A DNA stretch of 9,604 nt from an uncultured Holophagales bacterium. GTDB taxonomy: Bacteria; Acidobacteriota; Thermoanaerobaculia; UBA5066. A program made the position numbers and the translations under genes. Every line of letters starts with the position of its first letter. The first letter of the stretch is position 1. The notes under the pieces were generated by a model. That model did not search any database. It was not told where the DNA came from and saw nothing but the letters and a program-made list of their open reading frames with translations. This document shows, piece after piece, positions 1-4,301 of the stretch. The stretch lies in the NCBI GenBank assembly GCA_937864895.1, contig CALMDF010000026.1, positions 1 through 9,604 on the forward strand. The letters are read 5' to 3'.

Positions 1-738
1 CTCGTGAAGCTCTCGGAGGAGGGGATGCTCCTCCTTCCGAAGGGGGGCGAGCCACTGCGGATCGCGGCCCGCGCCCGCGAGGTCTTCGACGTCACGGGCG
101 CGGGCGACACCGTCCTCGCGACCCTCGGCGTCGCCCTCGGCGCGGGGCTGCCGCTCGCCGACGCGGCCGAGGTCGCGAACCGCGCGGCCGGCGTCGTCGT
201 CGGGAGGACGGGCACCGCCTCGGTCCGCTGGGCGGACCTCCTCGACGGCCTCACTTCTTCTCCCGCCGAGAAGCTTCTCGAGCGCGGGCACGTCGCGGCC
301 GTCTCGCAGGTGCTCCGGCGGGCGCGGCGGCGGGTCGTCTTCACGAGGGGCTGCTTCGGCCGCCGCCGCCCGGGGCACGTCACGCGCCTCGGCGCGGCGA
401 AGAAGCTCGGCGACGTCCTCGTCGTGGGCCTCAACAGCGACGCCTCGGTGAAGCGCCTCAAGGGGCCCGAGAGGCCGATCCTCTCCGAGCACGACCGGGC
501 CCAGGTCCTCGGCGGCCTGGACGCCGTGGACTTCGTCGTCCTCTTCGAGGAGGACACGCCGGAGGCCCTCATCCGGGAGATCCGGCCCCAGGTCCTCGTC
601 AAGGGGGGCGACTACACCGAGGAGAGCGTCGTCGGCGCGCCGTTCGTCCGCTCCTACGGCGGCGAGGTCGCGCTCGTGGCGCTCGTCCCCGGGCGTTCCA
701 CGACGTCGATGGTGACGAAGATGAAGGAGAAGGCGTGA
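1..738 (+). CDS. hldE: Bifunctional D-glycero-beta-D-manno-heptose-7-phosphate kinase / heptose-1-phosphate adenylyltransferase, 3' part
   Basis: Partial gene: the reading frame is open to the left edge, and 245 codons plus TGA are visible. The first ~80 residues are the end of a PfkB/ribokinase-type sugar kinase, with the anion-hole motif DVTGAGDT at residues 30-37 and the AAGVVVGRTGT segment typical of HldE/RfaE. From about residue 111 an adenylyltransferase domain follows (VVFTRGCF, then LNSDASVKRLKG, RPI, FEEDTPEALI, VKGGDY, GRSTTSMV). In the family these domains phosphorylate heptose-7-phosphate at O1 and later make ADP-heptose for LPS core in the cytoplasm. Full HldE is about 475 residues, so roughly half is missing upstream. 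The nucleotide-binding motif, normally NGCFDxLHxGH, reads RGCFGRRRPGH here. It keeps the last His (376-378) but has Arg for the first His (367-369), so activity of this half is doubtful unless the sequence is wrong. Overlaps gmhA by 4 bp. Confidence 0.92.
   Translation, partial: LVKLSEEGMLLLPKGGEPLRIAARAREVFDVTGAGDTVLATLGVALGAGLPLADAAEVANRAAGVVVGRTGTASVRWADLLDGLTSSPAEKLLERGHVAAVSQVLRRARRRVVFTRGCFGRRRPGHVTRLGAAKKLGDVLVVGLNSDASVKRLKGPERPILSEHDRAQVLGGLDAVDFVVLFEEDTPEALIREIRPQVLVKGGDYTEESVVGAPFVRSYGGEVALVALVPGRSTTSMVTKMKEKA
725..730 (+). promoter_or_regulatory. Ribosome binding site for gmhA
   Basis: AGGAGA lies inside the last codons of hldE, 4 bases before the GTG at 735. With the GTGA stop/start overlap it fixes the gmhA start and indicates translational coupling. 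Confidence 0.65.
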
Positions 739-1295
739 TCGACGAGCACCTGTCCGCCCTCGCGGCGACCGCCCTCGCGGCGCGGGAGTCGATGAAGCCG
801 GCCCTCGAGGCGGCGTGCGCGGCCGTCGCGGCCGCCGTGGGCGGGGGAAACAAGGTCCTCGCTTTCGGCAATGGCGGGAGCGCTACCCAGGCGCAGCACT
901 TCGCCGCCGAGCTCGTCGTCCGCTACAAGGACGACCGGCCCGGCCTCCCTTCGATCGCGCTCACCTGCGACGGCGCCATCCTCACCGCCTGCGCGAACGA
1001 TTACGCCTACGATTACGTCTTCGCGAGGCAGGTCGCGGCGCCCGGGCGCCCCGGCGCCGTCGCCCTCGGCCTCTCCACCGCCGGCACGAGCCCCCACGGC
1101 GTCAGGGCCCTCGAGGCCGCGCGCTCCCGCGGAATGGTCACGCTCCTCGTCACCGGCTCCCGCGGCGCCGCCGAGGCGGCGAGGTGGGACCACGGACTCG
1201 TCGTCCCCTCCGCCGAAACCGCCCACGTCCAGGAGGTCACCCTCGCCGTCCTCCACCTCCTCTGCAAGGCCGCCGAGGACGGGGTCAGGTCTTGA
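735..1295 (+). CDS. gmhA: Sedoheptulose-7-phosphate isomerase (SIS domain)
   Basis: 186 residues (E. coli GmhA has 192). Converts sedoheptulose-7-phosphate to D-glycero-D-manno-heptose-7-phosphate, the first committed step to ADP-heptose, in the cytoplasm. The SIS fold is clear: NKVLAFGNGGSA (39-50), AQHFAAEL (53-60), ACANDYAYDYVFARQV (85-100), phosphate loop LGLSTAGTS (111-119) and HVQEVTLAVLH (164-174). His55, Glu59, Gln166 and His174 align with the metal-site residues His61, Glu65, Gln172 and His180 of the E. coli enzyme. The phosphate loop has Ala116 where STSGNS is usual. The GTG start overlaps the hldE stop (GTGA) and has a good ribosome binding site. The final residues GVRS and the TGA are encoded by the left inverted repeat of the element at 1281-1395, so the original C-terminus was probably slightly different. 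It lies beyond all recognised active-site residues, so the protein should still work. Confidence 0.93.
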   Translation: MIDEHLSALAATALAARESMKPALEAACAAVAAAVGGGNKVLAFGNGGSATQAQHFAAELVVRYKDDRPGLPSIALTCDGAILTACANDYAYDYVFARQVAAPGRPGAVALGLSTAGTSPHGVRALEAARSRGMVTLLVTGSRGAAEAARWDHGLVVPSAETAHVQEVTLAVLHLLCKAAEDGVRS

Positions 1296-1395
1296 TTTTC
1301 TATTTCAGGAAGACGTCACGCCCCGCGTGGGCCGCGTGGCGGGTGCGACGCGACCCGCCTTCCCCGCGTAGAGTGTAGACAGTAGACCTGACCCC
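1281..1395. mobile_element. REP/MITE-like element with perfect 12-bp terminal inverted repeats
   Basis: GGGGTCAGGTCT at 1281-1292 is the exact reverse complement of AGACCTGACCCC at 1384-1395. Inside are an AT-rich patch (1293-1310) that stands out from the GC-rich surroundings, a 7-bp stem GGCGGGT/ACCCGCC (1338-1344 with 1353-1359), and three heptads starting GTAGA at 1368, 1375 and 1382. No open reading frame fits, so it would be non-autonomous. The size and structure suit a REP-type or MITE-type element mobilised in trans, for example by a RAYT/IS200-like Y1 transposase. From memory, similar GGGGTCAGGTC ends occur next to such transposases, but I could not search. It overlaps the 3' end of gmhA. 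No target-site duplication is evident. Confidence 0.65.
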
Positions 1396-1418
1396 ATCGG
1401 GGATGACCCCTTCGGGGG
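1390..1418. terminator. Tandem CCCC/GGGG hairpins between convergent genes
   Basis: Two near-identical 13-mers with 15-base spacing, GACCCCATCGGGG (1390-1402) and GACCCCTTCGGGG (1405-1417), differ at one base. Each can fold as a C4/G4 stem, and the second as CCCC-UUCG-GGGG (1407-1418) with a stable tetraloop. They sit between the ends of gmhA (+) and waaF (-), where a two-way terminator would be expected. No U-tract follows, so intrinsic termination is uncertain. The left copy overlaps the right inverted repeat of the neighbouring element. Confidence 0.4.
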
Positions 1419-1425
1419 AGCTCGG

Positions 1426-2448
1426 TCAGGGCGGGGGCAGGACGGTCGGGACCTCGACTCGCTTCATGCAGGCGTGGTCGAGGGGGCAGCGGGTGAACCG
1501 GCAGGGGGCGCAGAGGACGCGCTCGCGGGCGACGCGGAGCCGAACGGGGCGGCCGTCGGGACGGGGGCCGTCCCAGGGGCGGGTGGCATCGGGGTCGGTG
1601 GGGCCGAAGACGACGGTCGTCGGGGTCCCGGCGGCGTTCGCGAGGTGGGCGAGCCCGGAGTCGTTGCCGACGAAGAGCTCGGCGGAGGCGACGATGCCGA
1701 GGACCTCCGGGAGGGACGTCTTCCCCGCGAGGTCGAAGACGCGCGCCGCAGGGGCGAGAGAGGCGACCCGGGCGTTCATCGGCGATTCCGTCGCGCTCCC
1801 GAGGAGGACGACGGGGAGGCCGCGCTCCGTGGCGAGGCGTTCGAAGAGCGCCGCGAAACGCTCCTCGGGCCAGCGTTTGGCCTCGTGCGCGAAGGAGGCG
1901 ACGTGGGCGGCCGCGAACGGGCCGTCCGGAAGACCCGACTCGGCGAGCTTCGCGCGGGCCGCCCCGCGAAGCGCGGCGGAGACGGGCCACGTGGCGTCGG
2001 GAACCCCGGGCATCGGGACGCCCGTCGCCGCGACGAGACGGAGGTGCCGGAAGAGCTCGTGCTCTCCCGGTGGGCGCGAGGGAGAGACGGGGTGCGTCAG
2101 GAAGGGCGAACGCAGCTCGCCCCGGTATCCCCAGCGTTCCGGGATGCCGGCGCGGTACGCCGTCCAGGCCGTGGCGAAGCTCCGGGGCAGGAGGATCGCC
2201 CGGTCGAACCTCTTCTCCCGGAGCTGCGAAGCGAGGGCGGCCCGGCCGGCGGCGCCGGCGTGGCGGCCCTTCGGCTCCTCGACGAGCACCTCGTCGACCT
2301 CGGGAAGCAGCCGGTAGAGCTCGGCGACCCAGGGACGGGCGAGGACGGCGAGGTGGTCCTTCGGGTGGTGAGACCGGAGCGCGCGGAGCGCGGGGAGGGA
2401 TATGACGACGTCCCCCACCCAGTTCGTGGCGCGGAGGAGGATCCTCAC
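1426..2448 (-). CDS. waaF: ADP-heptose:LPS heptosyltransferase II (GT9)
   Basis: 340 residues, close to E. coli WaaF (348). Transfers the second L,D-heptose from ADP-heptose to the LPS inner core at the cytoplasmic face of the inner membrane. The N-terminal MRILLRATNWVGDVVISLPAL carries the GT9 acceptor-site motif with the candidate catalytic Asp13. The C-terminal half has AKRWPEERF (190-198), LPVVLLGSA (211-219), DLAGKTSLPEVLGI (239-252) and the ADP-binding GNDSGLAHLANAAGTP (261-276), then FGPTDP. A C-terminal cysteine cluster (Cys313, Cys316, Cys321, Cys327 with His325) matches the CxxC...CP..H.C tail common in WaaF. The segment before AKRWP reads AHVASFAHE where PGA.yGp is more usual, so donor or acceptor details may differ. 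The GTG start (2446-2448) overlaps the GT4 stop by 4 bases (GTGA) with only a weak ribosome binding site, so expression probably depends on coupling. WaaC/WaaQ-like specificity cannot be fully excluded. Confidence 0.9.
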   Translation of the reverse strand: MRILLRATNWVGDVVISLPALRALRSHHPKDHLAVLARPWVAELYRLLPEVDEVLVEEPKGRHAGAAGRAALASQLREKRFDRAILLPRSFATAWTAYRAGIPERWGYRGELRSPFLTHPVSPSRPPGEHELFRHLRLVAATGVPMPGVPDATWPVSAALRGAARAKLAESGLPDGPFAAAHVASFAHEAKRWPEERFAALFERLATERGLPVVLLGSATESPMNARVASLAPAARVFDLAGKTSLPEVLGIVASAELFVGNDSGLAHLANAAGTPTTVVFGPTDPDATRPWDGPRPDGRPVRLRVARERVLCAPCRFTRCPLDHACMKRVEVPTVLPPP

Positions 2449-3503
2449 CGGCAGCTCGCGACCCGGTCGAGCTCGTCCTCGAGGAGCCCCGCGGTCCGCT
2501 CGATCCGCCTGACGGTCGCCTCGGCACGGCCAGACGAGACGAGGGAAATTCGACGGGGTTCGTCGAGAAGAAGGTCACGGGCCCCGGAGGTCCACGCGAC
2601 GGGATCGAGGGATGGGAGGAGGTGGCAGCACTTCCCTCCGTGCGTCAGCTCAGAGACTCCTCCGACGTCGTGGGCGAGGGCGGGGCAGCCGGCCGCCATC
2701 GCCTCGAGGAGGACGAGCGGCGAGGCCTCGCTGTCGCTCGGGAGAAGGAGGAGGTGGCTCCCGGCGAGGCGGTCCCCCACGTCGTCCACGTTCCCCGGAA
2801 ACGCGCAGCGGGATTCGACCCCGAGGTCTTTCGCGCGCTGCTCCACAGCCTGACGGGCCGGCCCCTCGCCGAGGAAGGAAACCCGCGCGTCGAGGCCCCC
2901 GGCGACGAGGCCGGCGAGGATCTCGACGACGAGGTCCTGCCCCTTCCTTCCGTCGAACGCGCCGGCATGGGTGAGGCGGTACGGGGGCGGGAGGGGCGCC
3001 TGCAGCTCGAGGTACGCCGCGGGGGGCAGGCCGTCGGGGACGACGGAGATCCTCTTCGCGTCGACGCCGGCCGCCTCGAGGGTGTCGCGGACGGCGCCCG
3101 AGACGGCGAAGAACCGGTCCGCGAGCGCGTACTTGAGCCGCGAGAGAGGGTTGGTCCGGGGGCGAAAGACGACCCGCCGGTGGACGGCGAGGGGAACCCG
3201 TCGGGAGGCACGGCTCCAGACCGCGGCGCCGTGGGCCCGGGCGTCCCCGGTCCAGAGGACGTCCGGGCGAATTCTCCGGACGGCCCTGGCCAGCGTCAGG
3301 AGGAGACGCGGCGAGGCCTCCGCCGCCGCAGGAAGCGGGAGGACCGGGAGGCCGCCGCCCGCGGCCCGAAGCGCCAGCGGCGACTCCTCGGGCGCGCCGA
3401 CGGTCACCTCGTGACCGCGCCCGGCCAGCTCGCGGGCGACGAGAAGCGTCTGCACCTGGCCGCCGCGCCAGGCGGAGCCGAGGTCGAGAGCGAGGATCCT
3501 CAC
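2445..3503 (-). CDS. Glycosyltransferase family 4, probable LPS core glycosyltransferase
   Basis: 352 residues, GT-B fold. The N-terminal domain opens MRILALDLGSAWRGGQVQTL, with the RGGQ loop (13-16) typical of GT4 enzymes. The C-terminal domain has VVPDGLP (154-160), HAGAFDGRKGQDLVVE (179-194), LGEGP (211-215) and the EX7E nucleotide-sugar signature between Glu259 and Glu267 (EASPLVLLE), followed by MAAGCPALAHDVGGVSEL. No signal peptide or membrane segment is seen, so it should act at the cytoplasmic membrane face. Its position directly upstream of and overlapping waaF, next to other heptose genes, suggests a role in LPS core or a linked oligosaccharide. Donor sugar and linkage cannot be read from sequence. 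The frame stays open upstream to 4223, but that part overlaps the divergent GT2 gene and lacks family similarity, so I start at GTG 3501-3503. There is no clear ribosome binding site at that start. Confidence 0.87.
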   Translation of the reverse strand: MRILALDLGSAWRGGQVQTLLVARELAGRGHEVTVGAPEESPLALRAAGGGLPVLPLPAAAEASPRLLLTLARAVRRIRPDVLWTGDARAHGAAVWSRASRRVPLAVHRRVVFRPRTNPLSRLKYALADRFFAVSGAVRDTLEAAGVDAKRISVVPDGLPPAAYLELQAPLPPPYRLTHAGAFDGRKGQDLVVEILAGLVAGGLDARVSFLGEGPARQAVEQRAKDLGVESRCAFPGNVDDVGDRLAGSHLLLLPSDSEASPLVLLEAMAAGCPALAHDVGGVSELTHGGKCCHLLPSLDPVAWTSGARDLLLDEPRRISLVSSGRAEATVRRIERTAGLLEDELDRVASCR

Positions 3504-3524
3504 TGCGTCGAGGATAATCGACGG
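3504..3524. promoter_or_regulatory. 21-bp divergent start region with inverted repeat and -10-like boxes
   Basis: This is all the DNA between the start codons of the divergent GT4 (-) and GT2 (+) genes. It contains the inverted repeat CGTCGA-GGATAA-TCGACG (3506-3523). On the + strand GATAAT (3513-3518) resembles a -10 box and ends 6 bases before the GT2 ATG. On the - strand TATCCT (3516-3511) ends 7 bases before the GT4 GTG. Both spacings would give leaderless or nearly leaderless messages. GAGGA (3510-3514) could instead be a distant ribosome binding site for GT2. No good -35 box is seen, so this is a candidate only. Confidence 0.35.
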
Positions 3525-4298
3525 ATGCGTCCGCCCATCTCCGTCGTCTTCATGGTGAAGGACGAGGCCGACCGGCTCGGGCCGTCGCTCGCGTCCGTCG
3601 CGTGGGCCGACGAGGTGGTCGTGGCCGACACCGGCTCGACCGACGGCACGCAGGAGCTCGCCAGGTCGGCCGGGGCCCGCGTCGGGGAGATCCCCTGGGA
3701 AGGGTACGTCGCCTCGCGAAACCTGGCCCTCGCGCTCGCCACGCACGACTGGATCCTCGTGCTGGACGCCGACGAGACCGTCTCGCCCGAGCTGGCCGGG
3801 GCGATCCGCGAGGCGATCGAATCGCCGGGGAACGCTTCCGGCTTCAGCATGCCCCGCCTCTCTCACGTCGGCGGCGTGCCCGTCCGCCACGGCCCCTGGT
3901 GGCCCGACCGCAAGCTCCGCCTCGGCCTGAGGTCCAGGGGCCTTCGCGCGAAGGGAGGCCGGGTCCACGAGGCGATCGTCGTGGACGGGGAGGTGCGCAA
4001 GCTCTCTCCTCCGATCCTTCACTACCCCTACCGGAACCTGGACGATGCCCTCCGGAAGAACGGTCGGTACGCGAAGCTCTCGGCGGAGGACCAGTTCGAG
4101 CGGGGCGTCCGGGGGAGCCTGCTCTTCCTCCTCCTGCGCCCGCCCCTCGAGTTCTTCCGCTGCTGGGTCCTCAAGCGCGGTTTCCTGGACGGCCGGATCG
4201 GCGTCGGGATCGCGGTCCTCCACGCGTGGTCCTACGTGCTCCGGACCGCCTTCCTCCTCGAGGCGGGCGAACGGGAGAAGAAGAAACCGAAGGCCTGA
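3525..4298 (+). CDS. Glycosyltransferase family 2, WaaE/KdtX-like LPS core glycosyltransferase
   Basis: 257 residues, matching the ~250-260 of the WaaE/KdtX group, some members of which add beta-1,4-glucose to inner-core heptose I. Motifs in order: ISVVFMVKDEADRL (5-18), VVADTGSTDGTQEL (32-45) with the nucleotide-binding Asp, WEGYVASRNLAL (58-69), the metal-binding DADE (81-84), WWPDRKLRL (125-133), GRVHEAI (145-151) and HYPYRNLDDALRKNGRYAKLSA (166-187). A hydrophobic, basic C-terminal stretch (about 198-245) is probably membrane-associated. The ATG at 3525 immediately precedes the conserved start. The open frame extends further left, but only across the GT4 gene on the other strand. It diverges from GT4 with a 21-bp spacer and converges with the hydrolase gene at the right with 3 bp between stops. 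The exact sugar is unproven. Confidence 0.87.
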   Translation: MRPPISVVFMVKDEADRLGPSLASVAWADEVVVADTGSTDGTQELARSAGARVGEIPWEGYVASRNLALALATHDWILVLDADETVSPELAGAIREAIESPGNASGFSMPRLSHVGGVPVRHGPWWPDRKLRLGLRSRGLRAKGGRVHEAIVVDGEVRKLSPPILHYPYRNLDDALRKNGRYAKLSAEDQFERGVRGSLLFLLLRPPLEFFRCWVLKRGFLDGRIGVGIAVLHAWSYVLRTAFLLEAGEREKKKPKA

Positions 4299-4301
4299 GC
4301 C

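Noticed and set aside
1316..2578. Minus-strand open frame of 420 codons over waaF
   Set aside because: Arg/Pro/Gly-rich shadow of waaF, which has clear GT9 motifs in its own frame.
1474..2853. Plus-strand open frame of 459 codons over waaF and GT4
   Set aside because: Antisense shadow with no recognisable domain. It crosses two well-supported genes.
2437..3503. Identical 12-mer GTGAGGATCCTC at the starts of both waaF and GT4, containing a 10-bp palindrome
   Set aside because: Both encode the same MRIL N-terminal strand with the preferred codons, so chance plus codon bias explains it without a regulatory role.
3504..4223. Upstream extension of the GT4 frame (240 extra codons)
   Set aside because: It overlaps the whole divergent GT2 gene, has shadow-like composition, and GT4 proteins begin at the MRILALDLGS strand.
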